Shown piece by piece: positions 27,317 to 40,325 of a stretch of DNA of 64,000 nt (positions are counted from its first letter, which is position 1; each line of letters begins with the position of its first letter). The position numbers and the translations under genes are program-made. The notes under the pieces were generated by a model. The model made no database searches and had not been told where the DNA came from. It saw only the letters and a list, made by a program, of their open reading frames with translations. The stretch comes from Rhodococcus xishaensis. GTDB taxonomy: Bacteria; Actinomycetota; Actinomycetes; Mycobacteriales; Mycobacteriaceae. Location of the stretch: contig NZ_RKLO01000002.1 of the NCBI RefSeq assembly GCF_004011825.1, positions 186,001 to 250,000 on the forward strand, read 5' to 3'.

Positions 27317-29836
27317 CTAGCCCTCGGCCACCTCGAACTCGTCGAAGACCACCTCGCCGGCCGCGTCGGATTCGGCGAGGTTGACCTCACCAAGCAGCGC
27401 CCAGCCGTGGTCGCCCTCCGGGTCGTCGAGGACCTGTCGCACCCGCCACAACTTCGGCTCGACGGTTACCTGGAAGAGCAGCGGTCCACGAGCCGAGGGG
27501 CCGGTTCCTATCTCGTCGTACTCGTCGAAGTACAACTCCATGAGGTCGGCCCAGTCGTCGGCGTCGAGGGCGTCTCCGAGCTCTGCCAGTTCCTCCCAGC
27601 GCTGCCGCGCCGCCAGCTCGACGCGGCGGAACATCGCGTTGCGGACCATCACCTTGAAGGCTCGGGTGTTCGTGGTGATCGGCCGCGGCGTGTCGGCGCC
27701 GAACGCAACCTGCTGGTCGTCGGACTCGGCGCCTGGGTTCGTCAGCTGCTCCCACTCGTCGAGCAGGCTCGAGTCCACCTGGCGGATCAACTCACCCAGC
27801 CACTCCGTGAGATCCTCGAGCTCCTCGGTACGGGCCTCCGCCGGAACTGTCTGCCGCAGTGCGCGGTACGCGTCGGCGAGATAGCGCAGCACCAGACCTT
27901 CGGACCGGGCCAGACCGTAGTGGCTGATCAATTCGGCGAACGTCATCGACCGCTCCACCATGTCGCGCACCACGGACTTGGGGGAGAGAGTGAACTCGCT
28001 CATCCACGGATGACCCGCTCGATAGGTCTCGAATGCGGGGAACAGCAAGTCCGCCAATGGCTGTGGCCACGTGATCTCCTCGAGGAGTTCCATACGCTCC
28101 TCGTACTCGATGCCGTCGGCCTTCATCTCGGCGATCGCCTCACCCCGCGCGGCGTGCTGCTGAGCCATGAGGATCTGCCGTGGGTCGTCCAGCGTGGACT
28201 CGATCACCGACACGACGTCGAGTGCGTAGCTGGGGGATTCGACGTCGAGCAGTTCGAGTGAGGCGAGCGCGAACGGCGACAGCGGCTGATTGAGTGCGAA
28301 GTCGCGCTGCAGGTCTACCGTGAGGCGCGCCATTCGCCCGTGCTCGTCAGGCTCGTCGAGCTGCTCGACGATGCCCGCCTGCAGCAGCCCCCGGTACAGA
28401 CGGATCGCCTTGAGAATGTGGCGGCGCTGCGCCGGCCGCGGCTCGTGGTTGTCCTCGAGCAGATGTCGCATCGCTTGGAAACCGTTTCCGGGCCTCGCGA
28501 TCACGTTGAGCAGCATGGAATTGCTCACCGAGAACCGCGACACGAGCGGCTCGGGGGACGCGGCGGTCAGCTTGTCGAACGTGCCTTCGCCCCACGACAC
28601 GAAACCTTCCGGGGGCTTCTTCCGCTGCACCTTCCGCCGTTTCTTGGGGTCGTCTCCGGCCTTGGCCAGCGCCCGCACGTTCTCGATCTCGTGCTCGGGT
28701 GCCTGAACCACGACATTGCCGAACGTGTCGTAGCCGGCGCGGCCCGCACGGCCGGCGATCTGGTGGAACTCGCGCGCCCGCAGCTGGCGGGTGCGGGTGC
28801 CGTCGAACTTCGTCAGGCCCGTCAGCAGCACCGTCCGGATCGGCACGTTGATGCCGACACCGAGAGTGTCGGTGCCGCAGATGACCTTGAGCAGGCCGTC
28901 TTGTGCCAGCCGCTCGACGAGTCTCCGGTACTTGGGCAGCATGCCTGCGTGGTGGACGCCGATACCGTGACGTACCAAGCGCGACAGGGTCTTCCCGAAC
29001 CCGGTGGTGAACCGGAAGCTGCCGATGGCCTCCGCGATCGCGTCCTTCTCGGAACGACTGCACAGGTTCACGCTCGTCAGGGCTTGTGCCCGCTCGAGGG
29101 CTGCCGCCTGCGTGAAGTGCACGACGTACACGGGAGCCTGGTGGGTGGTGACCAGTTCCGCGATCTCCTCGCCGATCGGAGTCTGCGAGTAAGAGAAGTG
29201 CAGCGGCACGGGCCGCTCGGACCCCGACACCTCCGCCGTCTCCCGACCAGTCCGCTGGGTGAGGTCTTTGCGCAGGTAGGTGACGTCGCCGAGAGTTGCA
29301 GACATCAATAGGAACTGGGCCTGCGGCAGTTCGATCAGCGGAACTTGCCATGCCCAGCCGCGGTCCGGCTCGGAGTAGAAGTGGAACTCGTCCATGACGA
29401 CCTGTCCGATGTCGGAGCCCGGACCTTCACGTAGCGCGAGGTTCGCGACGATCTCGGCGGTGGCGCAGATGATCGGGGCCGATGAATTCACCGACGCATC
29501 GCCGGTCATCATCCCGACGTTGTCTGCACCGAACACATCGCACAGAGCGAAGAACTTCTCACTCACGAGCGCCTTGATCGGTGCGGTGTAGAACGTGCGC
29601 CGACCTTCGGCGAGCGCGAAAAAGTGCGCGCCGAGCGCGACCATCGACTTACCCGAGCCCGTGGGGGTGGCAAGGATGACGTTGGCCCCGGAGACAAGCT
29701 CCATGAGCGCTTCCTCCTGCGCCGGGTACAACTGCAGGCCGCGGTCACTGGTCCACGAGGTGAACGCGTCGAAGAGGGCGTCGGCATCGACACGGGTGGG
29801 GTGGACGGTTCCGGGGAGCAGATCGGGCAGCAGCAC
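27317..29836 (-). CDS. DExH-box helicase, Ski2-like, DUF3516-type
   Basis: 839 residues. The helicase core contains P-loop ATPTGSGKS (about 56-64), DEFH in place of DEVH (about 149-152), motif III LMSATLGD, and a C-terminal helicase domain with QIAGRAGRAGYD. The last ~330 residues match the DUF3516 region of actinobacterial helicases. RNA is the likely substrate by family. It lies 34 bases downstream on the same strand side as the AgpS-like gene, which it precedes in transcription. No specific function is known to me. Confidence 0.88.
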   Translation of the reverse strand: MLLPDLLPGTVHPTRVDADALFDAFTSWTSDRGLQLYPAQEEALMELVSGANVILATPTGSGKSMVALGAHFFALAEGRRTFYTAPIKALVSEKFFALCDVFGADNVGMMTGDASVNSSAPIICATAEIVANLALREGPGSDIGQVVMDEFHFYSEPDRGWAWQVPLIELPQAQFLLMSATLGDVTYLRKDLTQRTGRETAEVSGSERPVPLHFSYSQTPIGEEIAELVTTHQAPVYVVHFTQAAALERAQALTSVNLCSRSEKDAIAEAIGSFRFTTGFGKTLSRLVRHGIGVHHAGMLPKYRRLVERLAQDGLLKVICGTDTLGVGINVPIRTVLLTGLTKFDGTRTRQLRAREFHQIAGRAGRAGYDTFGNVVVQAPEHEIENVRALAKAGDDPKKRRKVQRKKPPEGFVSWGEGTFDKLTAASPEPLVSRFSVSNSMLLNVIARPGNGFQAMRHLLEDNHEPRPAQRRHILKAIRLYRGLLQAGIVEQLDEPDEHGRMARLTVDLQRDFALNQPLSPFALASLELLDVESPSYALDVVSVIESTLDDPRQILMAQQHAARGEAIAEMKADGIEYEERMELLEEITWPQPLADLLFPAFETYRAGHPWMSEFTLSPKSVVRDMVERSMTFAELISHYGLARSEGLVLRYLADAYRALRQTVPAEARTEELEDLTEWLGELIRQVDSSLLDEWEQLTNPGAESDDQQVAFGADTPRPITTNTRAFKVMVRNAMFRRVELAARQRWEELAELGDALDADDWADLMELYFDEYDEIGTGPSARGPLLFQVTVEPKLWRVRQVLDDPEGDHGWALLGEVNLAESDAAGEVVFDEFEVAEG

Positions 29837-29896
29837 TGTTACAGGCTAGAGCCTCGCGGGGCCATACCGGCATTCCGGACCGAGGTGGCGCAGTCC

Positions 29897-30931
29897 TCAG
29901 GTGGCGCTGCGCTCGTCGGACCCCATCGCGTCGAGCACCGCCATCCGGGTTTCCGGCGTGCCGGTGATCGTGCCCTCGCCGACTCCGTGTACAAGGAGTT
30001 CGCGCCAGCGGTCCGGGTCGAACTCGAGCGGCGCCGTCGATTGCAGGAAGTCCTCGACGACTTTCAGGAACCTGAGCGGATCGTCCCGGAACGGGAAATG
30101 CCCTGCGTTCTCGAAGATCTCGAGATTCGAACCCGGCATCGCCGAGTGCGCGAGATGGGCATGGCTGACCGGGATCACCGAGTCGCGCTCGCCCCAGATG
30201 ATCTGGACCGGCAGGTTCTCGGTCAGATAGCACCGGTCGAGGATGGTCACCACCTGGCCGCGCCAGTCGACGACGGACCGCAACGTCCGCAGGTATGCCT
30301 CGTACGCCGTGGGGTCGGGCAGGTCACCGAGAACCCGCACCAGGTCCGGGGTGTCGTGCAGCATCGCGCCCGGCCGCAACGGCGAGCCATGCACGTTGGC
30401 GATGATCTCGCTCGCGGCCCGGACCGCAGCCATCGCGCCCGGAATGCGCAGCAGCTTGAGGGCCTCGTTGACCACGGGCACGGAGATGAGCCGCAGCAAC
30501 GGATGCACATCCTTGGTCACACCGCCGGCCGACACCAGGACCAGGCGTTCGACCATCTGGGGGAACTGGTACGCGAACTGCATCGCGACGCCGCCACCCA
30601 ATGAGTGCCCGACGACGGTGGCCCTGTCGACACCCAGCACCGACAGCAGATCCCGCATGCCGTTCGCATAGGCGGCCACGGAGTAGTCCGCGCGGGGCTT
30701 GTCCGAACGGCCGTGGCCCAGCAGATCGGGAGCGATGACGGTGTGGTGCTGGGCCAGGTGCGGGATGATCTCACTCCAGGTCGACGAATTGTCGCCGATC
30801 CCGTGGATGAGGAGGAGGGCGGGACCCTCGCCGGCGATGCGGAACGCTCGGCGGTAACCGTGGATGGTCCGGAAGACGAGCCGCGGCTCTGCGTCCGGTA
30901 CCGGGCGGAGCATACGCGTGCGAGTGTCCAT
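29897..30931 (-). CDS. alpha/beta hydrolase (Rv2715-like)
   Basis: 344 residues. Alpha/beta hydrolase fold: oxyanion HGIGDNSS (about 43-50), nucleophile elbow GHSLGG with Ser110, and the catalytic His in NAGHFPF near residue 277. It matches Rv2715, placed in the same neighbourhood in M. tuberculosis and described as a hydrolase of unsettled substrate. A candidate promoter with repeats precedes it at 30988-31022. Confidence 0.9.
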   Translation of the reverse strand: MDTRTRMLRPVPDAEPRLVFRTIHGYRRAFRIAGEGPALLLIHGIGDNSSTWSEIIPHLAQHHTVIAPDLLGHGRSDKPRADYSVAAYANGMRDLLSVLGVDRATVVGHSLGGGVAMQFAYQFPQMVERLVLVSAGGVTKDVHPLLRLISVPVVNEALKLLRIPGAMAAVRAASEIIANVHGSPLRPGAMLHDTPDLVRVLGDLPDPTAYEAYLRTLRSVVDWRGQVVTILDRCYLTENLPVQIIWGERDSVIPVSHAHLAHSAMPGSNLEIFENAGHFPFRDDPLRFLKVVEDFLQSTAPLEFDPDRWRELLVHGVGEGTITGTPETRMAVLDAMGSDERSAT

Positions 30932-30987
30932 ATCGCCTCCTGAAGCCGCCGCCCGGCTCGGGCGCCGCTCAGATGTTGATCACGTGA

Positions 30988-31022
30988 GTATATCCGTGCA
31001 CCGAGAGAGAGCCGTGCACCGA
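30988..31022 (-). promoter_or_regulatory. candidate promoter with two direct repeats over the -35 region
   Basis: On the minus strand a TATACT -10-like hexamer occupies 30993-30988, about 57 bases before the hydrolase start. Two identical 11-mers CCGTGCACCGA (plus strand 30994-31004 and 31012-31022, 18 bases apart) sit in the spacer and across the expected -35. No good -35 hexamer is visible, which suggests an operator or activator site. Confidence 0.5.
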
Positions 31023-31154
31023 AACAGTGGGTGCCCTCTCGCTGTGAGGGTTACTTCGGATAACGGAAAGGTTTCGTTAACAACGATACATGGACATACA
31101 AACAAACGACCGGCTAATCGCAAACTCGGACCCCGCCACCCCTCCTGGAGCCGT

Positions 31155-32081
31155 CTAGCCGTCCTCGCCCCGCGATTGCTCGGCCAGAAAGCGTTCGAAC
31201 TCCGCGCCCAGTTCCTCACCGCTCGGGAGATCGTCGTCGGTCGCGAGGAGCGAGGACTGCTGTTCCTGGGCAGCGACATAGGAGTCGTACTGGCTCTCGA
31301 GCGCGCGCACCACGGCCTGGACCTCCTCGTTCGAGGCGACGTGCTCGTCGATCTGCTCGCGAATGCGCGCCGACGCCTCACCGAGCGCGACCAGTGGCAG
31401 TTCGAGGTTCCCGATCTCCATGACGTTCTCGAGCAGCGTCTCAGCCGCAGCCGGGTACTCGGTCTGTGCGAGGTAGTGCGGAACGTGCACGGAGTAGCCC
31501 ACCGACTCGTGGCCGTGCTGGCTCATTCGCAGTTCGAGCAGCGACGATGCGCTACCAGGAACGCGGAGTTCGCCCGACCAGCGGTGGTGACCCTTGATCA
31601 GCTCCTTGTTCGTCGAGTGCGCGGTCACGCTCAGCGGACGCGTGTGCGGAACCGCCATCGGAATCGCGTTGATCCCGATGGTGCGGCGAACTCCCAGCTG
31701 TTCGGCAAGCAGTCTCACCGCCGTGGTGAATCGCTCCCAGCGTAGATCCGGCTCCATGCCGGCCAGGAGGAGGAAAGGTGTGCCAGCCGTGTCACGCAGG
31801 GCGTAGAGGTTCAGCTCGGGTGACTGGTAGTCGGAGAAGTGGTCGGCCTTGAACGTCATCGTGGGTCGTCGAGACCGGTAGTCGATCAGCTCGTCGACGG
31901 CGAACGACGCCACCAGCTCGGACTCGAGGCTTTCACGTAGGTGCTTGGTGGCCAGCTTCACCGCGTGCCCGGCATCGGAGAATCCCTCGAGGCCGTGAAC
32001 CAGAACTGGGCCCAGGCCGTCGGCGGTGGACAGATGCGGCGCCGGGAACTCCAGCTCGTACATCTTCGACTGCTCGTCCAT
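31155..32081 (-). CDS. PAC2 family protein (Rv2714-like)
   Basis: 308 residues. Belongs to the PAC2 (proteasome assembly chaperone-like, ATP-grasp-partner) family: LVHGLEGFSDAGHAVKLA near residue 28, then VASFAVDELIDYRSRRP and the segment GINAIPMAVPHTRPL near residue 145. Its M. tuberculosis counterpart Rv2714 has a known structure but no firm function. It is transcribed in the same direction as the downstream alpha/beta hydrolase, with 223 bases between them. The C-terminal ~60 residues are acidic and probably coiled coil. Confidence 0.9.
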   Translation of the reverse strand: MDEQSKMYELEFPAPHLSTADGLGPVLVHGLEGFSDAGHAVKLATKHLRESLESELVASFAVDELIDYRSRRPTMTFKADHFSDYQSPELNLYALRDTAGTPFLLLAGMEPDLRWERFTTAVRLLAEQLGVRRTIGINAIPMAVPHTRPLSVTAHSTNKELIKGHHRWSGELRVPGSASSLLELRMSQHGHESVGYSVHVPHYLAQTEYPAAAETLLENVMEIGNLELPLVALGEASARIREQIDEHVASNEEVQAVVRALESQYDSYVAAQEQQSSLLATDDDLPSGEELGAEFERFLAEQSRGEDG

Positions 32082-32351
32082 GACGGCTCCCTTTCATTTC
32101 GATTGTCTGTTTCCAGTGTCCCTCACCACCTGCCGGCGACCGAAACCGGAGACACTGGACGAGGTGCTGGGCGCCGACCGCGTTCATCGCACGGCGCTCC
32201 CAGAAAGCCAACACCGGATTGGCGAAGTCGATTCCCGAGGGCCGCTCGCGGCGACGGGGCGGGCCTTCGGTCCGGTTCGCGAGCGGTGCGGCGGCGGGTG
32301 TGTCACCCTGAGCGGTGGATCGCAGCGACCCAACGGCGGGAGGGGCCGAGA

Positions 32352-33077
32352 ATGTCGACGCGGACACGCCTCGCGCCGATACTCGTTCTCGGGTCGGTCG
32401 TGTTGGGCGCCGGTGCGCTCCCCCTCGGGTGTTCCACGAAGGTGGACGGTGCAGCCCGTCCAGTCGGTGACGACCTTTCCAGCTCCCGGGCCCTTGCTGA
32501 ACTACTCCTCGAGCCGTCGTCCTTTCCGCCACAGTATTCGGCCATCGTCCTTCCTCCACAAGCGGTTTCGCAGGCGGCACCTGATTTGGCGGGTATCCCG
32601 CCGGGTGCGCGAGTGGACCCGGCGGGGTGCAAGCCGCCGGCACAGGACTACGGGACCGATGGCACGGCGATGGTTGTAGGCACCGACAACGTGAACCGTT
32701 CCACGATCACGATCGAACTCGTCCGGGTCCAGACGCCCCTCGCCGACCTCGGCGCTCGGGTCGCCGAGTGCCCTGAGGTGACCGCCACCCGCAGCGGGGT
32801 CGAATCCACCGTGACGACCGTGCTCACCCCGGCGCCTCCGATCGACGCCGACGAGACCCTCGCACTTCACCGGACGGTCAACTCGGGGCGGGGCGAACAG
32901 GAGGTCACACAGTCGATGCTGACCCTCTTTGCCCAGGTCGGGGAAGTGCGCGTGCAGGCGACGTCCATGTCGTTCGGGGCCGCCGCCGACACCGCCAACC
33001 TCGACGCCGCCACCCACGACACCGCTACCCTCGACGAGCTCTTCAGATCCGCGGTTCTGAAGGTGCGGGCCGGCTGA
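32352..33077 (+). CDS. putative exported lipoprotein (DUF5642-like)
   Basis: 241 residues from ATG 32352. The N-terminus is a signal peptide with the Cys27 region ALPLGCS, an imperfect lipobox (Pro at -3), so lipidation is probable but not sure. The body is Ala/Thr/Val-rich with a cysteine pair near residues 99 and 140, pattern similar to extracellular sensor-like or DUF5642 proteins of actinobacteria. The frame is open far upstream but the signal peptide fixes the start. It is followed by a DUF4192 gene. Confidence 0.75.
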   Translation: MSTRTRLAPILVLGSVVLGAGALPLGCSTKVDGAARPVGDDLSSSRALAELLLEPSSFPPQYSAIVLPPQAVSQAAPDLAGIPPGARVDPAGCKPPAQDYGTDGTAMVVGTDNVNRSTITIELVRVQTPLADLGARVAECPEVTATRSGVESTVTTVLTPAPPIDADETLALHRTVNSGRGEQEVTQSMLTLFAQVGEVRVQATSMSFGAAADTANLDAATHDTATLDELFRSAVLKVRAG

Positions 33078-33227
33078 GTGCGGAAAGTAGCACGCGGGTC
33101 CGACCCGGATCGAGGTCCGGACTGCTCGACTCACGGGTTGTACACAGTAGGAGACGCGATCCACAGATCCGCGAAAACCCCTGGCGGGTTCGGATTCGGC
33201 GACCGCCGTGCGAGGCAGGGTCGGCAT

Positions 33228-34388
33228 ATGACGACCCCAGCATCCCCACACGGTTCGCACCTCCCTCCGGGCTCGGACACCCTCTCGCCGTCGAGCGCGG
33301 ACCTCGACGTTCGTTGCACAGTCCGGATCTCAGATCCGGGCACGTTGATCAGTGCGGTCCCGGCGTTGCTCGGATTCCACCCGCGCCGCTCCCTCGTTGC
33401 GATCTGCCTTGCCGGGACGAGCGTCGGTGCCGTGATGCGTCACGACCTGCTATTGACGGACGCCGAGGTCATGGACCCCGTCCTCGACCAGTTCGCGGCC
33501 GTCGCCGCTCGGGAGGGGGCCGACCGGATGCTGGCCGTCATGGTCGACGACCGGATTCCCCCTCGGCCCACGGCAGGGGACCTGGACCGGTACGCAGGTA
33601 TCGCCGACAAGTTCCGGGACGTACTGCGCCGCGGAGGAACCGAACTCGTTGCCGTGCACGTCTGCTCGGGAATCCACTCCGGAACGCCCTGGCGAGATCT
33701 CTTCGGGGCCGGCCGAGGAGTGCTTCCCGACCCGACCGCCTCCGAGGTGGCCGTGGCCCAGGTCCTGGGAGGGCGTCCGATCCGCGGATCTCGTGAGGAG
33801 CTCGAGGCGATTCTCGACCCCGTTTCCCCGCACGAACAGGTGCGTGTCGCCGACCTGATCGACGCCGCGCGCGAGGAGCGTGCGAGAGACGCTGCCCTGG
33901 CCCGGGCGGCCACAGACGGTGTCGGAGCTCATCGGCACAGCCTGGAGCGGGTACTCACGCAGATCGCACAGCTCGAATCCGGTGACGAGCCGCCCACGCA
34001 GGAGTGCGCGGAGCTGGCGCTCATGCTCGAAATCCCCAGTGTCCGCGACTCCCTGCTCGCACTGTCGACGGGCGAGCAGGCCGAGGCCGCCGAACAGATG
34101 TGGATTCACCTGGGCAGAACCTTGCCCGCACCGGAACGTGCCGAGCCCCTTGCGCTACTGGGATACAGCGCATACGTACGCGGGGATGGGCCGATGGCCG
34201 GCGTGGCGCTGTGCGCGGCTCTCTCTGCCGACCCGACTCACCGCTTGGCGAAACTTCTCGACGACGCTCTTCAGACCGGCGTCCGGCCGGACGCTCTCCG
34301 CGACCTCGCGATCGTCGGTCACCAGGTCGCGCGCGATCTCGGCGTGCAGCTGCCGCCGGTCGGGCCGCTACCGCCGCGCGGCGTGTGA
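33228..34388 (+). CDS. DUF4192 domain protein
   Basis: 386 residues. DUF4192 signature near the N-terminus: [18 protein letters not shown] (about 45-62), followed later by [19 protein letters not shown]. The second half is helical, with a TPR-like stretch near the end ([21 protein letters not shown]). Function unknown. Probably corresponds to Rv2712c next to ideR in mycobacteria (memory, not searched). Its 3' end overlaps the convergent galE 3' end by 21 bases. Start chosen at ATG 33228. Confidence 0.85.
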   Translation: MTTPASPHGSHLPPGSDTLSPSSADLDVRCTVRISDPGTLISAVPALLGFHPRRSLVAICLAGTSVGAVMRHDLLLTDAEVMDPVLDQFAAVAAREGADRMLAVMVDDRIPPRPTAGDLDRYAGIADKFRDVLRRGGTELVAVHVCSGIHSGTPWRDLFGAGRGVLPDPTASEVAVAQVLGGRPIRGSREELEAILDPVSPHEQVRVADLIDAAREERARDAALARAATDGVGAHRHSLERVLTQIAQLESGDEPPTQECAELALMLEIPSVRDSLLALSTGEQAEAAEQMWIHLGRTLPAPERAEPLALLGYSAYVRGDGPMAGVALCAALSADPTHRLAKLLDDALQTGVRPDALRDLAIVGHQVARDLGVQLPPVGPLPPRGV

Positions 34389-35363
34389 ACGATCGCCGAG
34401 CCCCTGCAGGTACGTCCAGGCGTCGGAGACGATCTCGTCGAGGTCGGTGTGCTGTGGTCGCCAGCCCAGCTCGTCGATCGCGCGTTCGCTCGACGCGATG
34501 AGCACGGCCGGGTCGCCGGCTCGGCGGGGCGCGTCTTCGGCGGCGATGGTCAGGCCTGTGACCTTCTCGCACGCCGAAATCACTTCGCGAACAGTGAATC
34601 CGGCGCCGCTTCCGAGGTTGTAGATCCTGTGGTGGCCCGGTTCCGACGACTCCAGCGCCAACAGATGGGCCTCGGCGAGGTCGAGTACGTGGATGTAGTC
34701 CCGAACGGCGGTGCCGTCCTTGGTCGGCCAGTCGGTGCCGAACACCGAGATCTTGTCACGTTGACCGAGCGCGACCTGCAGCACGAGGGGAATGAGATGC
34801 GTTTCGACGATTCGGTTCTCGCCGGCACCCTTGTATGCGCCGGCAACGTTGAAGTACCGCAGGCTCGTTGCGGCGAGTGAGTGGGCCTTGGTGTACGAGG
34901 TGATCGCGTGATCGATCGCGAGTTTGGTGGCACCGTACGGGTTGGTCGGACGAGTCGGCGCATCCTCGGTGATCGGAGTCCGTTCGGGCTCACCATAGGT
35001 CGCCGCCGTCGACGAGAAGACCAGCCGTGGGGTGCCGGACAGTCGCATCGCCTCGAGCAGAGCCAGCGTCGTGACGACGTTGCCCTCCCAATACTGTTCG
35101 GGCTTTTCCACAGACTCGCCGACGAGCGACTGCGCGGCAAAATGCAGGACGCCGTCGAAACGCGGTGAGCTGTCGCCGGACCCGAGGACAGACCGGGCGA
35201 CAGCAGCGATATCACCCTCGATGAACTCGGCGTTCGCGGGTACCGCGTCGGCATTGCCGGTCGACAGGTTGTCGACGACAACGACCTCGTGGCCGCGTTC
35301 GAGCAGGACCGTGCTGCACACGCTGCCCACGTAGCCGGCACCGCCGGTAACCAGAAGTCTCAC
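34368..35363 (-). CDS. galE: UDP-glucose 4-epimerase GalE
   Basis: 331 residues. Interconverts UDP-glucose and UDP-galactose, supplying galactose for the arabinogalactan of the cell wall. Rossmann motif TGGAGYVGS (about 6-14), catalytic Ser in [11 protein letters not shown] (about 115-125), and Tyr143/Lys147 in NPYGATK. It follows ideR with 39 bases between, the same dtxR-galE order known in Corynebacterium. Confidence 0.96.
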   Translation of the reverse strand: MRLLVTGGAGYVGSVCSTVLLERGHEVVVVDNLSTGNADAVPANAEFIEGDIAAVARSVLGSGDSSPRFDGVLHFAAQSLVGESVEKPEQYWEGNVVTTLALLEAMRLSGTPRLVFSSTAATYGEPERTPITEDAPTRPTNPYGATKLAIDHAITSYTKAHSLAATSLRYFNVAGAYKGAGENRIVETHLIPLVLQVALGQRDKISVFGTDWPTKDGTAVRDYIHVLDLAEAHLLALESSEPGHHRIYNLGSGAGFTVREVISACEKVTGLTIAAEDAPRRAGDPAVLIASSERAIDELGWRPQHTDLDEIVSDAWTYLQGLGDRSHAARR

Positions 35364-35402
35364 CGTTTGTCTCCTCGCTGGCCGGATCCGGCGAGCGAGG
35401 AG

Positions 35403-36089
35403 TCAGACCTGCTTCACCTGGACGGCGTGGGCCATATCCTCGGGAAGTTCGAATTCGTCGTGACCAGAAGCGGTGATCGTCACCGAACCGGGCCTGGTCT
35501 CGACTGTAACCCTTGCGTCGGGGACCACGCCTGCCACACGGAGTTGACCGATCAGCTCGGGATCCGACTGGACGTGCTCGGCCAGACGGCGGACGACGAC
35601 GGCCGTCGGCTTGCCGACGGGGATGTCGGTGAGACGGATCAGCGACTCCGAGTTGCTTACCGGACGTTCGAGGCCCAGGTCAGCGAGGCCGGGAATCGGG
35701 TTCCCGTACGGGGACGTCGTCGGATTGTTGAGCACCTCGACGAGTCGCCGTTCGACCTCCTCGCTCATGACGTGCTCCCAACGGCACGCCTCCGCGTGCA
35801 CCTGGTCCCAGTCGAGGCCGATGACGTCGACGAGCAGGCGCTCCGCGAGCCGATGCTTCCTCATCACGGCGACCGCGAGGCTGCGACCCTTCTCGGTCAA
35901 CTCCAGGTGCCGGTCGCCCGCAACCTGCAGCAGTCCGTCGCGTTCCATGCGGGCAACGGTCTGGCTCACGGTCGGCCCGCTCTGGTCGAGCCGCTCAGCG
36001 ATTCGTGCGCGCAGCGGGACGACGCCCTCTTCTTCCAAGTCGTAGATCGTCCGGAGGTACATCTCCGTGGTGTCGACCAGATCTTTCAC
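35403..36089 (-). CDS. ideR: iron-dependent repressor IdeR (DtxR family)
   Basis: 228 residues. Very close to M. tuberculosis IdeR. All metal ligands are in register: Met10, Cys102, Glu105 and His106 (primary site) and His79, Glu83 and His98 (ancillary site). The winged helix (residues 4-60) and SH3-like third domain (about 150-228) are complete. GTG 36089 has AAGGGG seven bases upstream, better spaced than the in-frame GTG two codons earlier. It represses iron uptake genes with Fe(II); no IdeR box is visible in this window. Confidence 0.98.
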   Translation of the reverse strand: MKDLVDTTEMYLRTIYDLEEEGVVPLRARIAERLDQSGPTVSQTVARMERDGLLQVAGDRHLELTEKGRSLAVAVMRKHRLAERLLVDVIGLDWDQVHAEACRWEHVMSEEVERRLVEVLNNPTTSPYGNPIPGLADLGLERPVSNSESLIRLTDIPVGKPTAVVVRRLAEHVQSDPELIGQLRVAGVVPDARVTVETRPGSVTITASGHDEFELPEDMAHAVQVKQV

Positions 36090-36242
36090 TCTCACACCCC
36101 TTCGTCTGAAGAGGATTCTACCGGGCGGACTTCCCACGGGCCCCGCGTCCGGGCCCAGCGCGTTGCCACCGTCCATCGAGGGCCCGGTAACGACCTGTGC
36201 GGTGGCCTCGCGCGGGGCACACGGTGGAAGTAACTTGAGTTC

Positions 36243-37509
36243 ATGAGTGCACGGACTGGTCCCGTCGAGGAGGCCCCAGCTTCCGGAGTCGGACGTGTCG
36301 TGGTGTGGAGCCCGGACTATCTCAGCTACCGGTGGAGTCCACAACACCCGATGAACCCGAACCGACTCGAGCTGACCATGGATCTCGCCCAGGGGCTCGG
36401 GCTCATGGAGGGAGTGGAGGTCGTCCGTCCCGACGCGGCATCCGATGTCGAACTGCTTCGTATCCACACACCGGCGTACGTAGAGGCGGTCAAGCACGCA
36501 GGCTCCCGGGATGCCGGCGACCTGCCGCCGGAAGTCGCGACGCGGCACGGCCTCGGCACCGAGGACAATCCGGTGTTCCCACGGATGCACGAGGCCAGCG
36601 CGATCCTCGCTGGTGGAACCCTCGCTGCGGCACAGCAGATCGCTTCGGGGCACGCTCGACGCGCGGTGAGCATCGGCGGCGGAATGCACCACGCGATGGC
36701 GGACTGGGCGTCGGGCTTCTGTGTGTACAACGACGTCGCGATCGCCATTTCCTGGTTGCTGGACAACGGATTCGACCGCATCGCCTACATCGACATCGAC
36801 GCCCATCACGGCGACGGTGTACAGCACGCGTTCTTCGGCGACCCCCGGGTGCTGACGATCTCCATCCACCAGCATCCGGCGACACTGTGGCCGAACACCG
36901 GGTGGTCGAGCGAGATCGGTGCCGGCGCCGCCGAGGGCACCGCGATCAATCTTCCGGTACTGCCCGGCACCGTGGATTCACTGTGGTTGAGAGGATTTCA
37001 CGCGGTGGTGCCCGCCGCAGTGGCGGCGTTCCGGCCACAGATCGTGATCAGCCAGTGCGGTGCGGACAATCACCGTGAAGACCCGTTGGCGGATCTTGCG
37101 CTCACCGTCGACGGCCAGCGTGCTGCGTACCTGGCGATGCGGGATCTGGCGGATCGGTACGCGGAGGGGCGATGGCTCGCGGTCGGCGGCGGCGGATACG
37201 GACTCGTGCGAGTGGTGCCGAGATCGTGGACCCATCTGATCGCATCGGTACTCGACCGTGAGATCGACCTGGGCACCGCTACCCCCGAAGCATGGCGCGA
37301 GAAGGCTCACGCGATCGTGCCGAGCGTTGATCCGCCGACGACGATGGGTGAGGCCGCCGACACGTCGTTCATGCGGTGGGACGGTCCCGGGGGAACTCCG
37401 GAGACTGGCGTTGCGTCGACGGACCGGGCACTGACCCGGATCGACTCGGCTGTCATCGCGACCCGCCGTGCCACGTTCCCGCTGCTCGGACTCGATCCGG
37501 AGGACCCGC

Positions 37510-37517
<8 letters not shown>
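36243..37517 (+). CDS. acuC: acetoin utilization protein AcuC (histone-deacetylase family)
   Basis: 424 residues. Zn-dependent class I/II deacetylase fold: His149-His150 in GGGMHHAMAD, metal ligands Asp186 and His188 in YIDIDAHHGDGV, and the later CGADNH motif with the third ligand. In Bacillus AcuC deacetylates and so activates acetyl-CoA synthetase; a similar protein-lysine deacetylase role is inferred here because the next gene is an acetyltransferase fused to an acyl-CoA synthetase. Its stop overlaps that gene's GTG start by eight bases. Confidence 0.93.
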
Positions 37518-40197
<2,680 letters not shown>

Positions 40198-40258
40198 GGG
40201 GTTCGCTCGGTCGACCTGATCGAGCTCACCGGGTGGGGCCCCACCGGGAACGCGAGAA

Positions 40259-40307
40259 CCCGGCCGGACGCGGATCCTGAGGGGGGAAGGATGCGCATCC
40301 GGCCGGG
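40259..40307. terminator. hairpin terminator between acetyltransferase gene and sigB
   Basis: Arms 40259-40277 and 40289-40307 pair over 19 positions with two mismatches around an 11-base G-rich loop, between convergent genes. A second, smaller perfect palindrome GGTGGGGCCCCACC lies at 40232-40245. Confidence 0.7.
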
Positions 40308-40325
40308 AAGCCGGGGCGAGGCGGG

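Noticed and set aside
36090-36242. Search for an IdeR box near ideR or acuC
   Set aside because: No sequence resembling TTAGGTTAGGCTAACCTAA was found here or elsewhere in intergenic regions read.
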